From Cryptomeria japonica (taxonomy: Eukaryota > Streptophyta > Pinopsida > Cupressales > Cupressaceae), in assembly GCF_030272615.1 (NCBI RefSeq), contig NC_081407.1:145270897-145334896 (forward strand): a stretch of 64,000 bases of DNA. Reading direction: 5' to 3'. The translations under genes were made by a program, and so were the position numbers. Below, piece by piece: positions 1 through 12,690 of the stretch. Numbering within the stretch: position 1 is the first letter of the stretch; the number at the start of each line of letters is the position of its first letter. Under the pieces are notes generated by a model. The model did not search any database and was not told the DNA's origin. It was given only the letters and a program-made list of their open reading frames with translations.

Positions 1-1285
1 GCTAATCTAATCTAAAGGCCTTAATATTAGTTGGTCTTTTAATTATCCAATGAGAAAACAAGTTTCATATTCATGAAAATAAATGTGCACAATTTTTTTA
101 TTTAATTACGTTGAAGGAGTTCCTTATATTAACTTAATCCACTAACTTTGTGATCAAGGGAAAATGCTTATGGAGAGACTTGCAAGACGATTGCAATGCC
201 TAGAGCCATGGGATCATGTCAATAATAAATTTCTAAATTGATATTAAATGTTAGTAAATTAGTATGTATTTCGCTAATAAATATGATTTTAATGACAAAA
301 AAAACTTGCATACAAAACAAAAATCTTAAATTTACTATTAAATTGAAAATAGTTTCTTTATTCACATTGAAGTTGGATCATTTCAAAAATAAGTTTCTAG
401 ATTGATATTAAAACATAATCATTGTCTAATATTTAAAATATTTTTAAAAGAAAAAATATTATAATCTTAAATAAATATGTATGATAAAATGATATACACA
501 TAAAGCTTGAAAAAAAATCAAAAATCTTAAATTTATTATTAAATTAAAAATAATTCTTTATATTATAAAATATTTAAGATAACATTTAAAATATTTTAAA
601 ACAAAAAATCATTAATAATCTCTTTCTTTAAAAATATTCACCAAATATCATAATTTAAAATATCATATTATACTTACTTATAATTTTTTAAACATTTTTG
701 CTAATAATCTTATTTATAATATTATATTTATCAAAATTATATATAAATATAAAAAAATTAAAAATTAGAAGATTTGATAAATGTATTTTTTATATAATAA
801 TTATCTTTTAAATTAAACTTTTATTTTTAATAGGCACAAATTTCTTTTAAATGAATTTGTTTTCTTTTTAATTTCTTATTAAAAATTTGGAAATTTTATT
901 TGTATTTCTCAATAAATTAGAAAGTACATTGTTACCATTCTATTTATAATTTTTGTTTGAGTAATTTTTTAATAGTTGCCAATGACATAGTATTTTATTA
1001 TTAACTTATAATACTATTGTAATGAGCTTTTGCTTAACTAATTAGTAGTAATTAGATTTTAAACAAATTAGAAGTTCAATTTTTGTTTATTTGATTTGTG
1101 TTAAAAATTATTTATTAAGAATTTGATTTTCTACTTAGGTTGTAAAATTTATTTATATCATTCTTATATTCTTTTAATATAAAATAATTTTTAAATATTG
1201 ATAAAATAATATAAAATAGTTTCTAAAATATTTACACTTTAAAAATAAAAAAATGATAATTGAAAATAAATAGATCATTAATATT
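1..1285. other. AT-rich intergenic DNA, no gene seen
   Basis: This stretch is strongly AT-rich with poly-A and poly-T runs and many stop codons in all frames. I see no coding signal or RNA gene. It is the left flank of the giant element 1. Its part at 1012-1150 is repeated on the right flank of that element. Confidence 0.7.
1012..1150 (+). repeat. Left copy of a flanking host duplication
   Basis: The stretch beginning ATTGTAATGAGCTTTT and continuing through ACTTAGRTTGTAAA matches 27850-27990 in order and orientation with scattered substitutions. The two copies lie about 140-150 bp outside the two LTRs of element 1. They are therefore host DNA that was tandemly duplicated (period about 420 bp without the insert), not part of the element. 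Confidence 0.7.
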
Positions 1286-1290
1286 ATATA
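1286..1290. repeat. Target-site duplication of element 1, left
   Basis: ATATA directly precedes the LTR start TGTAG and the same five bases follow the 3' LTR at 27700-27704. The sequence is low complexity, so on its own it is weak. It agrees with independently placed LTR, primer-site and polypurine boundaries. Confidence 0.7.
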
Positions 1291-2720
1291 TGTAGTCACA
1301 TAAATCTATCCATTTTAATTAAATGAATATTTAGTATTTATTTGATTAAAAATCCACTAGCCATTAGTTAATTAAATTAACATTTAATTAATTTATCCTC
1401 AAACATTCTCCTATTAATTAAATAAATTATTCAATTTATTTTAATTAATTCATTAAACCAAAATTCACAGACAATTAAATGAATAAATCTTATTTATTCA
1501 ATTTAATCCCCTTTCCTCTTTTAAATAAATTAAATTAAATATTTATTTAAATCATTATCCCCCCCCCCGCTCCCCCACTTGCATTTTCCTACAAATGCAA
1601 GTTGCAACCACACGTTGAAATAAATTAATTTTATTTTAATTAAAATCATATTTTCCCTCACCCACCAAATCCACTTGCACTCCTAAACCCCCTTCTAGAT
1701 TCTTCTAAACCCTTCCTAATTAACCTAATCCATCCCCTAATTATTGTCACATTCCTAAGCAACTTGGAGCCACTTTTCAAAGACTTCAAAGTCTTTGAAA
1801 AGCATTAAATGCTTTGTGTGTTCAACAATTTAACCTCTAAAAGTCTTCCAAACCACTTATGGCTCTTACATGACCATTTATGGTTAACCCCTAACTCAAC
1901 CCTCATGTGACTCATGTGTCTCCTCAAGCATTTATTGCTTTGACCATGGTTATCCTTTTTACCCTTGCACAAGAGTTTATCCATTGGATAAAAGCTTTAT
2001 TCTTTGAATAAAGAATTTATTCACTCAACCCAACCTTGACCTTGACTCCCAAGTTAACTCTCAGGTCATGTCAAGCATTTAATGCTTATTCCCTCTCCTC
2101 TCAACCCCTCTCATGTTGACACTTGTCATCCTGGGATTGGTTTGAAAGCCTTCACATGGATAAGATATCATTCAATCCTAACCCTTGTTGAGATTACTCA
2201 ATCTCAACCATCCATTGCTCCATTTTTTCCTATAAATAGAGCCCATTTCTTCATAATCCAGATCCTGAAAACTTGTATGCATCTAATCTATAGACATTTC
2301 TAGAGAGCATTTAGCATTATATTCACTCTCTTGGTTTAAAATCAAATAGTTAATTAGATAAATCTCTTATTTCAATTTTTATTCACACTTGCATAACATA
2401 AGTCATAATCATCTACAATCTTGAATCTTCATAAGCATCCATAGTGCAAAAAGCTACTGAGAGCTACACTAATTTGGAACTTGGAGAGGAGAGGAACAAG
2501 AGAGAGGGAGCTAGGAGCATGGTAGAAGGTATTTGGAGATGTCTTCTTGCATTTATATTCATAGTTAAATGTTTTACTTTGTTTTAAGTGTCTCTTTTGG
2601 TATGCGTGCTTAGACTAGTTTTTAGTTGATTAACACTAACGTTTGCCTTTGTTTCTTTGTTTTTTGTGTGTTATACGACCACAGGTTTTAGTCTAACCTT
2701 GTCCATTTTACAGAGCATTA
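1291..2720 (+). repeat. Element 1 5' LTR
   Basis: This 1430-bp repeat begins TGTAGTCACATAAAT and ends GAGCATTA just before the primer binding site. It is collinear with 26291-27699. It contains a 10-base C run at 1559-1568 that is shorter in the 3' LTR, and a TATA box at 2231. The terminal TTA replaces the TCA seen in the 3' LTR. Confidence 0.93.
2231..2238 (+). promoter_or_regulatory. TATA box of element 1 5' LTR
   Basis: TATAAATA in the context CCTATAAATAGAGCCC is a canonical plant Pol II TATA box. It is conserved at the same LTR position in the 3' LTR (27211-27218). Transcription would be expected to start about 30 bp downstream. Confidence 0.75.
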
Positions 2721-2722
2721 TT

Positions 2723-2740
2723 TGGTGAACCCGACGTGAA
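2723..2740 (+). other. Element 1 primer binding site
   Basis: TGGTGAACCCGACGTGAA starts two bases after the LTR end, where a tRNA primer site belongs, and opens with TGG as required to pair with a tRNA CCA end. The identical 18 bases occur at the matching place in element 2 (20245-20262, minus strand), and with three changes in element 3 (30689-30706). I did not identify the tRNA. Confidence 0.85.
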
Positions 2741-2806
2741 CCCAACACAATATTTTTCTACAAACTGCTAACTTTTTTGTTTAAATTGCCACATAGGTCG
2801 TGCTTC

Positions 2807-3060
2807 GATGCTTTTGTTCGCGCTTTAGCGCTATTGTCATTTAGCAGTATAGTGCTTTTGTTTCTACAATAGCATTATTGTCCAAAGTTCAGTGCTTCTG
2901 TTTATAGTCTAGCGCTTTTGTCTTTTTATTAGCACTTTTGTTTAGGTTTTAGTGCTTTTGTCCTTCGGCATTAATATCCTTCTTTAGCGCTTTTGTCTAT
3001 ACTTCCACGCGTTTGTGTTAAGTAGTGCTTTTGTTTTTACACAGAATAGCTCTATTGTAA
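2807..3060 (+). repeat. Leader array of TAGCGCTTTTGT-like motifs (about 11 copies)
   Basis: About eleven copies of a 12-mer close to TAGYGCTTTTGT recur roughly every 20 bp, for example at 2826, 2850, 2910, 2950, 2985 and 3023. The array is in the untranslated leader just after the primer site. An array with the reverse-complement flank (ACAAAAGCGCT) lies near the 3' end of the same element at 25419-25734. Confidence 0.8.
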
Positions 3061-5449
3061 CAGAAAGTTGTAAAAGACAGTCCTTGTAACCAATAAAATT
3101 TTCTTTAGGCTTGTGGGAGCCCACCATGTTTTCGGATTTTTCTAACTGATTGTTTCATGTGCAAGTTTTGAACTAACCTATTTTTGTACTAAAACACTTC
3201 TTTTGGTGCTTTAAAAATCACAAAAACAAAATTTCATTTCTTGCAACTTAGGATTCCAATTTTCATTTGGTGCTGTAAAAATCAACAACACAAATTTGCT
3301 TTAATTGCAAGTTAGGGATACACTCTATTTTGGTGCTTAAAACAAAACAAACACAAATTTGATTTCCTTGCATCAAATCCGAACTTAAAAATCACAATCT
3401 ACACTTTCATTTTTGGGCAAATAAAAAGAACAATCAATTTGTCTTATTTTGCAAAAACGATTTACTTCATGCAAAACGTGTTTTTTCATTAAGTTGACCA
3501 GGATTTCAAATTCTAGTTTACTCAACATTTTGCCTTTAAAGTTAAAAAGAACATCATGGTTGTTGGAGCAACATCTCCAATTAGATAGAAAATCATTGCA
3601 ATGATAAGTTAAAAAGAACAAGTGTATTTTGTGTTTGGCACACTTGTGCAAAAAGAGTTGGTTAAGTGGTCCTACTTCTAACACACACTATCCTCTCCCT
3701 TGGCTTTCGTGCTCCTAGGTGCAAGAGAAAAGTGTTAGTAACACTCAAGTTTTATCTTTTTAAGAGAGGCCTGCCAAGAGACACATTACTCTTGAGAACG
3801 ACCTCGCGCGGTAAATCCTTCGAGCCACTATAGAAATCAGGTGAGAGAGAAAGTTGTAGCCTTGGGTATAGATGTTCCTACAGTGTAACTTGTTGAAAGG
3901 ACAAATGGGCCCCACCACAAGTTACAAGGCTCTTAAGTGAGTCACTGCAGAATGAACTTATGTCCAAAGACATCGAAAATTACTAAACACCTTTAAGTAG
4001 AAGGCCACCCATTCTATTGATTGAGGATATTTGTGATAAATTCAGTGCAAGAGCATAGATGGTTTTGCTCCCAAGATACTCACCATACATATTTCCTTGA
4101 GTAGAAACATAGCTTTTTGAAAAGTCACTTGTGGCTTGATAAAAGTGATGACTCCCCCATCATAGGGATCATCTATTTGTTATGCTCGTGCAAGACTTAG
4201 TATATCACATCCTTACCTGCCACAGCGGGATTCATAAGGTATGTAGTACCAAAGTCGAAGAAATATCAAGATGTGGGCTGAACTTATCGCAACTAGCCAT
4301 TTGACCTTAGGGATAAAAAGTGTTTGAAGTGTTTTCGTTTTGAGTCAAGACCAGTGAAAATTGAGTCATCTTCAGGCTTTGGAAGACACCTAAAATGCAT
4401 TTGAAGGAAAAGGTCATAAAAAGTTCAAAAGATTGGGTTGATCTAGACCCATACTTACTTGTGCCTTTTGGGGCAACATTCTTGTGTTTGTGTGCTTGCT
4501 TTGTTTTCTAGTCAAAGAAACATCATAAAATCAAAAAAAACCAAAACAAAGTATTCATCCAACACAAAAACATTTCCAAATAAAATAAAAGATCAAAAAC
4601 AAAGAGCAACAACAAAAAGTATCAAATTATATGACCATTCTTCACATCTTGAGAAAGAAGAATCTTCATCAACACATCAACTTGAAGAAAAGACCATTGA
4701 GCTAAAAGGTTCTTATCAAAAGGAGGAAATTCTTCTATCTTAATAGACAAATCTTTGTCTCTCATAAAGCCTTCTTGCATCACATGCGTCTTTACCTTCA
4801 AGGGAAATCAAACGAATTTGATCCAGAGTCATTAAACCACTGAGCTTTTACACAATATCGAGCTTTGAGTTATCACAAAAACAAAGGAGGCAAGATCAAT
4901 CTTGACTTCCTTCCAGACATTTGCATCACATATAATGTAGCTCGGGAAGAACCACCAACTCCCGAAAGAGAAGAGGAAGAATTTGTCCCATATGTGACAC
5001 AAAGCTATTATTGAAGTTAAACATTTCATCCATTATCATATCCATATCTCATCAACTTTATTCCAAACTCTCAAAACACCCAAAGGTTTTTGTCCTAAGT
5101 TCTATTCTAATATTGCTTGAATCAAACACAAAACATCACTTTTTAGAGTGTCTCTACATCTAGGATAAACTTATCCTAAGAGACATTTCTATGCAGGTTA
5201 AAACTAGTCTATGAGTGAATCCTCTCATTACTAGGTAGTTGAGTCTATAAACATCTCAGATTCCTCTAAACCTTATCACATCAAACTTTGTCAATCCAAC
5301 ACAACAAGCAATTCAAGAAAAACCTTTGGTAGCATCTACCTTTAGTGCTAGGGATCCGTATGCAAAGTACTTCACCAAGCATCAATCTTTCATTTCATCA
5401 CCAATTCATCATCATTTTCATCAAACTTCAACAAAAACTTGTGAACAAG
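3061..5449 (+). other. Element 1 untranslated leader
   Basis: Between the motif array and gag lies about 2.4 kb without a recognisable gene. It includes a decayed direct repeat of roughly 60 bp (three copies, about 3195-3375, each starting TTTTGGTGCT and containing AAATCA..ACAAA). Ogre-like elements often have an extra ORF here. The open stretch at 4459-4743 (94 codons, Lys/Ser-rich) could be a relic of one, but I see no domain. Confidence 0.5.
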
Positions 5450-7495
5450 ATGGCTCATACCAGATCAAGATCTAGACAACAAGAAATTGAAGAGGAAGAG
5501 GAAGAAAATATCAATGAGTTCCAAGAAGCCCTTGGAGGAAATGTAAATGATGAAAATCCAGGCACTCCTACTCCTGCGGCAATAGAAAGGGTGCAACACA
5601 ACCCTCTCTTCAATAGACTTTTTGATGAGATACTCAAGAGTAATGCTAATGCTCACTTTTTAAGACTTGCTCAAGAAGGGGCTAAACTACCCTCTAACTT
5701 TGATGTTACATGACTAAGATAAGCATTAGAACTCCAAAGTCATAATGAGGATGAAAGAGGTAGAGAACACATTAGATGCAACTTTCATCAAGGTAATCCC
5801 CCACCTCCTCTTCCTCTGAATGACATAGAATTGTTGTGGCAACAAGTCGAAAATCTTGCCCAACAACTTCATAGTGGTGTAAAAACCAATCAATTTTCAC
5901 TCAATGACATTTTTCCCTATCCCTTTGATAGGAATCTTCATATGCCACCTTTTCCGCAAGGGTTTGAAACACCCAAGTTTGAAAAGTATAGAGGAAAAGG
6001 AGATCCTTGTGATCATGTTAGAGAATTCCATTCAGCTTGCCTCAAAGTGGCATACGAGGATACATACCTAATGCAACTTTTTCCCCAAAGCTTGGGAGGA
6101 ACAACCACATCATGGTTTTCCCGATTACCAGGTGGCATTAGGACCTTCGAAGAGTTAGTTCAAAAATTCTTGGTACATTACTCACACAACATTGAACGTG
6201 ATATCACCATGGTTGATCTATGTAACACTAAACAAAAACCGGTTGAGCTATTTTCAATCTTTCTGCAATGATGGCGTCAAATGTCTAGCAGACGTTCTCT
6301 TCAGTTACCTGAACAAGAACTAGTGGAAATATTTATTTCCAACTTAAATGACAAAATGGAATTTCACCTCGACGTAAAAGACACAGACTCTTTCAATGAC
6401 ATGATCACCAAAGGCTTAAAATGTGAGCGGGCTCTCATAAAAAAAGGGCTTATCAAGATATATAATGAGCCAAAGGACGGCCCTCGCCCATGCTTCAATA
6501 GTGACAAGCCTAACTTCTGGAACAAAAATAGAAACGTCATCAATGACGGGGTTGTGGATGCAAGAACTATCAAAAGTGCACAACATGTGGTTCGATTTGT
6601 AGGACCGAACCCCCCACCCAAGAATAACACAGTCGCTCCTCCAAATCAAGGTTGCACCACACCTCAAGATGAACCTAGACAACGTCAACAAAATTTTAAA
6701 CCAAAGCGAACATACACTCCCTTAAGGGAACCCATCGAAACAGTGTTACGTTAGCTGGTTTCTCAAAATCTGGTGACCTTACCCAAAACATCAAATTATG
6801 AACCTCAAGTCAAACCTTCATGGTGGAGGGATACTGAACATTGCGATTTCCATCAAGGAAAAGGGCATAAGACAAGCAATTGTCACATATTGAAAGATCT
6901 TATTTAGGATCTTATTGACCAAGGTGAAATTGAAATCGAAGGACATGACCTAAAGACAACAAACAATGATCATCTCATGTTTAAAAATCCACTTGCATCA
7001 CAAGATCAAAGGGGTCCTTCCACTTCAGGGCGAAACACAGATACCACCAATTATATGCAAGCCGCGTATAATTACACTATGAATCACCTATACGATACCG
7101 ATGAACAAATTGCAACTATTACCATTAACAATCCCAGCTCCACTTGCAATGTTGTTACACATCACAACAAGATTTCCATAAAAGCAGCTCCATAAGGCAC
7201 CCCATCTATCCCAAAGCAGTATAACCTTGTGGAACAGTTAGACAAAATGCCCACACTAATATCTATATTAGAGCTATTGCGCCTATCTCCATCCCATAAA
7301 ACAATCTTGGATCAAGCTCTCCAAGAGGCGTCAGTCCCTGCAAACCTAAATACATATCAGTTCCAAGCCATGGTTGGAAATCTAAGATCATCACCTTGTC
7401 TCACTTTCTCTGAAAGTTACAACTCCTCCTTCCAGCAACCTCATAATGCCTCATTTCACATTGAAGGATTTATTAATCAACATAGGATCAAGTGA
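5450..7495 (+). pseudogene. gag: Element 1 gag (broken)
   Basis: Gag would form the virus-like particle and package element RNA. I place the start at the ATG in MAHTRSRSRQQ because an acidic coiled stretch and the gag core follow. The core (about 5830-6440) has the family hallmarks: YRGKGDPCDHVREFHSAC, a TSWFSRLP block, and LVEIFISNLN further on. A zinc-knuckle-like motif CDFHQGKGHKTSNC lies at 6843-6884. In-frame stops at about 5711, 6269, 6752 and 6905 break the frame, so it is a pseudogene. The reading frame otherwise resumes with plausible homologous sequence after each stop, which points to base substitutions rather than large rearrangement. Confidence 0.88.
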
Positions 7496-7860
7496 GTCTT
7501 GATTGACAATGGAGCAGGCCTGAATATCTATACTTTACAATTAGTCACAACTTTGGGATATGCAATTGAATAAGTGGATCCCCGCAAGAAGATCACAATC
7601 AAAGCCTATGATGATGCAGAGCATTCATCCAAAGGCACTGTAGTGCTACCAATCTGAGTGGGCCCTATGGTGAAACACATCATCTATCAAGTTCTAGACC
7701 TTCCTCTACCATACAATCTATTGTTAGGAAGACCTTGGATACACGCCATGCAAGTCGTTCCATCCACCTACCATCAGTGTATCAAGTTCCCGCATAATGG
7801 TGTAGAGATCACAATCCTGGGAGATGCAAACCCCTTTGCATATTGTCATAATATCAGTCA
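7496..7860 (+). pseudogene. Element 1 aspartic protease-like region (broken)
   Basis: The block VLIDNGAGLNIY is the expected active-site loop, with D-N-G-A where classical retroviral proteases have D-T/S-G-A. Further on, YNLLLGRPWIHAMQVVPST is the flap and C-terminal part typical of this lineage. In-frame stops lie just before VLID (about 7494), at about 7571 and at about 7656. The protease would cut the Gag-Pol polyprotein. Element 3 carries the same DNG variant and element 2 a more degenerate loop. Confidence 0.8.
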
Positions 7861-8194
7861 TCAACCAGAGATTACCGTTCCTAACAATAGAGAAGCCATC
7901 TCCTCCACATCATACATAAGTCCAGCCTCTCTTGCCAGTTCAAACACCACTATACCCAAGCAAGAGAAGCTCAAGATGAAAATAGCAGAGGAAGGTCCTG
8001 GGGAATACAATCTCAGCCAACTCTTTTGTGTTGGACAAATGCCCACTTCTACTAGAACACATGGAAAACCTCAATGGTTACTTCAAATGCCACTGGACAA
8101 GCCAGCATGTACTTTGACGCCATTTATCCTTGAAAAGAGTCAAGAAGAAGAAACTAGAGATGAGGACTTAGCAAAATGGATCTATAAAGATCCT

Positions 8195-8380
8195 ATCACC
8201 ATCGATACTCCGCAAGCTAAGCTTCCCACGGACCAGTATGGCAAAGGCCTTCTCATCATGCAAAGAATGGGTTATGATGGTTAGAGTGCTTTGGGACCTT
8301 GCAAACAAGGAAGACATGAACCGCTGCAGCCGGAATTAAAGCCCAAAGATAACACTGGCCTAGGCTTTCAAAAGGAGATC
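8195..8380 (+). pseudogene. Element 1 G-patch domain
   Basis: Residues GKGLLIMQRMGYDG followed (after one stop at about 8282) by SALGPCKQGR and NTGLGF match the spaced glycine pattern of a G-patch, a nucleic-acid and helicase-cofactor module. G-patch domains are known downstream of the protease in betaretroviruses. Here it lies between the protease and a long linker before reverse transcriptase. A matching stretch is present in element 3 (about 33745-33900). Confidence 0.72.
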
Positions 8381-9565
8381 TTTCCTAAGCCCAGATTCAA
8401 AGGAAAACCCAGCCAACCTCTATATCAGCCTATTACAAAGAGGTCACCTTTGATTATAAAAGCAGCATCAAATACCATCCCAACAAAACCATCTACAACA
8501 CCCTTCATCCCACCAATCAAACCAGCGATCCCATAAGCAGTAGCAATAACATCAATAGCACCATTAGTAGCAGCAACTGTATCAGAACCCACAATAGTAT
8601 CTACAACATCGGTAATTCTAGCAGAATCGGCAGAATCAACACTACCTATACTCCCCGTATCAGATTCGTTGATCCCCATAATCCTTCCTGCAACACTGAT
8701 CATTTCCTCTATAATGGTACATAAGCCAATCACACCTGCAATGTTTAACTCAAAAGATATCCCAGTATGGTATAGTAATCGAATGCTGGAAAGTGACTCA
8801 GAGACCGACTCACATGAATGGGAATTTGATTCCATCCAGCTTAATACTTCAAATGAGGAAGACACATCACTACCTCCACCCCGCAAAGACATCCATGTTT
8901 ACAGAGAAGCACAGATAAAGACCTCTTGGGTTCCTGAGATGGAAACATCTTCCACAGACCCTACATCACATCCTATGTCTGATTCTGATAGGGAGAGTAC
9001 CATCAACGACCTTCACCACAATGTCTTAACCCTCACTGACACGTCTAACGAACTTAACCTAATCGATGAGGTAATGCCCATTATCCATCCTAAACTCATC
9101 GAATGGAACCAACCTAATCCCCCATGTCTTGACCTTTTCCAAAATGATGAGGCGATCATTGACTTTTTGGAACTATGGGATAACATACCAAGTGGGGATC
9201 ATAAAGCTGGATTCGCCATAGAGCTTAATAGCGCAGCATACTTCCGGGCAGATGCCAAACCTTTTAGCTGCAAAAATATAACAATAAAACATGGATCTTC
9301 CAGTGAAAACCACACTGTGGCACTATTTGATCCCACAAAAGTAAAAAGAAAGAGCGTATCTAATGGTGAAAACCTCTTTGAGGCACCGGAGGATGAAAGG
9401 TTTGACATTCTCCCTTCTAGTACACAGCAGGAACGATCAACAATTCTCATTGAGGAAACAAAAGAATACAATGTGGGGACTCTTGAAACGCCTCACCACA
9501 TACATCTGGCATCTCTTTTAACTCCAAAGGAACAACCTAAGTTTGTAGAGTTCTTCTAGAAGTGA
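8381..9565 (+). pseudogene. Element 1 linker between G-patch and RT
   Basis: An acidic, low-complexity linker with a Ser/Thr/Ile/Pro-rich start (8430-8660) and an open frame of 296 codons at 8669-9559. The part ending LNLIDEVMPIIHPKLIEWN and FLELWDNI is the poorly conserved region that precedes RT in Tat-type polyproteins. No catalytic motif is visible. A stop at 9557 separates it from the RT lead-in, which starts NFAWSYADMPGLDP. Confidence 0.6.
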
Positions 9566-10400
9566 CAGATCAACTTCGCATGGTCATATGCAGACATGCC
9601 TGGGCTTGATCCTGATTTAGTCATGCATCACCTCACCATAGCAAAAGGAGCCAAACCTGTCAAGCAGAAGCTTCACAAAATGCATCCTCAGATTGTAGTG
9701 CTAGTCAAAGCAGAACTCAAGAAACTCCTATATGTTGGTTTATTAGACCAATTGATTATGCAGATTGGATATCCAATACTGTGCCTGTCGGCAAGCCAAA
9801 TGGGGGCATCCATATTTGTACTGACTTCAGAGATTTGAACAAGGCATGTCCTAAAGATGACTTCCCCCTACCAAATATCAACATCATAGTAGACCTAACA
9901 ACAGGATATGCCATGCTTTCACTCATGGATGGCTTTTCAGGGTACAATCAGATAAAGATCGCACCAGAGGATCAACATAAGACATCCTTCACATGTCCAT
10001 GGGGCACATACTGCTAGAATGTAATGCCTTTCGGTCTAAAGAATGCAGGAGCGACCTATCAATGAGAAATGGCCACCATCTTCCATGACATGATGCATAC
10101 CATAATGGAAGATTATGTTGATGACTTACTGGAGAAATCACTCACAAGAGAAGGTCATCTGGAAATATTAGAGAAAATCTTTGACAGACTGGAACAATAT
10201 CATGTGCGACTCAACCCAAAGAAATGTGTCTTTGGAGTAACCTCAGGGAAGCTTCTAGGATACATTGTCTCCAGCAAAGGTATTGAGGTCGATCCTGCAA
10301 AGGTCAAAGCAATCATGGACATGCCACCACCAAAGACCATTAGTCAGCTAAGGACATTGCAAGGATGGCTTCAATCCATCCGAAGATTCATTGCATAACT
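9566..10400 (+). pseudogene. pol: Element 1 reverse transcriptase (broken)
   Basis: Hallmarks are DMPGLDPDLVMHHL, then TDFRDLNKACPKDDFPLPN, LSLMDGFSGYNQI, VMPFGLKNAGATYQ and the catalytic YVDD at 10114-10125, followed by CVFGVTSGKLLGYIVSSKGI. A one-base deletion near 9740 shifts the frame between LLYVG and FIRPIDYADW. Stops occur at about 10015, 10063 and 10396. This is the enzyme that would copy element RNA from the primer at 2723. The motif spellings are those of Ty3/Gypsy, not Copia. Confidence 0.92.
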
Positions 10401-10935
10401 GGCAGATAAGTGTCACCCATTTACACACCTGTTACACAAAAACATCCGCTTTCAGTGGGATACCAGATGCCAGCAAGCATTCCAAATGCTTAAAGACTAT
10501 CTCATGAATACACCATTGTTGATTCCACCAGACCCAAGTAGGCCTTTATTACTCTATATATTAGCAACAAATACAGCATTGGGTGTACTATTGGCACAAC
10601 ATAATACAAAAGGGAAAGAGTGTGTTGTTTACTACATCTCTTGCACATTGGTTGGCTATAAACTCAATTACACCCCTATTGAGCGAGCTTGCCTAGCAGT
10701 AATCTTGGCAGCCACTAAACTGAGGCACTATCTTTTGACACATAAAGTACAGCTCATTGCAAAGATCGATCCACTCAAATACTTACTTAGCAAAGCAGCA
10801 TTGACAGGTCGCTTGGCCAAGTGGGTGATGATTCTAAGTGAATTTGACATCGAGTATGTGGACCGTAAAGCTATCAAAGGACAAGTCATTGTAGATCAGT
10901 TGGCTGATGCACCACTCATAGGCGATCATCCTCTC
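10401..10935 (+). pseudogene. pol: Element 1 RNase H (first)
   Basis: FQWDTRCQQAFQMLKDYL marks the RT connection, followed by LLLYILATNTALGVLLAQ, YTPIERACLAVILAATKLRHYL and WVMILSEFDIEYV, the Gypsy RNase H. The first catalytic Asp expected around LATNTALG is replaced by Asn. The region from 10486 is open for 237 codons and runs on into the second RNase H. Confidence 0.85.
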
Positions 10936-10969
10936 ATTTCCAATTTTCTAGATGAAGAGATATTCATGA

Positions 10970-11345
10970 TCATAGCAGCACAACCATGGAAGCTATACTT
11001 TGATAGTTCATACACTAGGCATGGCTCAGGGGCAGGCATTCTATTTATCACACCTCAAGGTGACAGCATCCCGAAGTCTTACAGGCTCACATTTCCATGC
11101 ACAAACAATATAGCAAATATGAGGCCTCGATCACAAGACTCAAGCTCGCCATACAATGGAAATTACAAGAACTACAAGTATATGGCGACTCCCAACTAGT
11201 CATTCAACAAGCAACTGATAAATATCAGAAAAAAGGATGACAAACACATGCCTTACAAACAGATGGTGGATAGTCTAAAGGAATCATTTACTACTATCAC
11301 CTTTGAGTAGATACCAAGAGATCAGAATCGTGTTGTTGATGCTAT
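10970..11345 (+). pseudogene. pol: Element 1 second, archaeal-type RNase H (broken)
   Basis: WKLYFDSSYTRHGSGAGILF followed by LTFPCTNNIA and, after a one-base deletion near 11117, YEASITRLKLAIQWKLQELQ and VYGDSQLVIQQ is a second RNase H of the aRNH type. A second frameshift lies near 11232. Its presence after the Gypsy RNase H and before integrase is the established marker of the Tat/Ogre lineage and is the main reason for that call. Confidence 0.87.
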
Positions 11346-12690
11346 GGCTACCATTGCATCTCTCCTAGATCTTCCACAAAATTCAGTACGCTATGAGTTC
11401 TTGGTAGAACAGCTTTGGATCCCCGCTTATGATATCCCCGAATCTAAGATGATTTGTCATCTTATTGGTTCTAAATTCCCATGGTACGGTGAGTTCTACA
11501 CCTACCTCCATGATCACACACTTCCTCCTAACCAATCAAATAACCAACATAAAACTTTCATTCGCCAAACCGCTCGATATACCATTATTGCTGAAACCCT
11601 ATACCGACGCAGTCTTGATGGTACTCTCCTTTGATGTTTAGAACAGGATGAGATAACAAAGGCCTTGGAAGAGGTACATGAAGGAATTTGTGGAACTCAT
11701 GCAAGTGGTATGTCACTAGCCAAGAAACTCTTGCGCACTGGATACTATTGGCCATCTATGGAAAAAGACTCCTACTACTTTGTCAGAAAGTACAAGAAAT
11801 GCCAAGTTCATGGAGACCTGATACATGCACCATCACAGGAATTGCAACCAATCACAACACCATGGCCTTTTGTCAATGGGGCCCTGACCTTGTGGGTAAA
11901 ATCCATCCATCTTCATCCAATGGCCACAAATTCATTATTACCGCCACCGAGTACTTCACAAAGTGGATCGAAGTTGTTCCACTTACCCAAGTCACCGGCA
12001 AGCAAATCGCCTCATTCATCCTTAATTACATCATCTTCCGGTATGGTGTACCCATGTCCATCATCACAGATAATGGTCTTCCTTTCAAAAATCAGGATGT
12101 TTGTGAGCTCTATGAGAAGTTTCATATCCAACACCGCTTTTCCACTCCCTATTACCCATAAGGCAATGGTCAGGCCGAAGCATCAAACAAAAACATATTA
12201 AGAATCTTAAAGAAGACAGTCAATGATGTTGGTCATGATTGGCACGTTCAATTGAATCCAGCACTATGGGCATACCACACTAGCATTCGAACCCCTACAG
12301 GCGCAACTCCCTACTCACTAGTCTATGGCACAGAAGCTATCTTACCTATTAAGGTTGAGATACCATCTCTACGGGTTTCCTTGCACAATCTCATCAATGA
12401 TGAAGCATACAGAGTATCAGGTCTCCAAGATCTAGAGTATCAGCAGCGCATGAGCAGAAGCTATAATCATTGGGTTAGACCTCGTACATTCGAGGTCGGT
12501 GATCTTGTTCTTCGAGAAAATCCTTGTAACCAACCAAACCGAGAACATTAGGGGAAGTTTGAATCAAACTAGCTGGGTCCATATGTTATCACTGTTGTAT
12601 TTGGGTCTGGGGCATATCAGTTGGCTACTTTAGAAGGAGAACCGCTAGCAGATCCGATCAACAACATACACCTCAAAAGGTTTTATACAT
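11346..12690 (+). pseudogene. pol: Element 1 integrase (broken)
   Basis: The zinc-binding start reads HEGICGTHASGMSLAKKL and YYWPSM, with KKCQVHGD where a second cysteine (now Tyr) is expected. The frame then shifts near 11850. The DDE core continues with ATEYFTKWIEVVPL (Glu at the first catalytic Asp), IITDNGLPF, and, after a stop at about 12160, GNGQAEASNK. The chromodomain-less C-terminal part includes WAYHTSIRTPTGATPYSLVYG and INNIHLKRFY ending at about 12690. Insertion of element DNA would be its role. Confidence 0.88.
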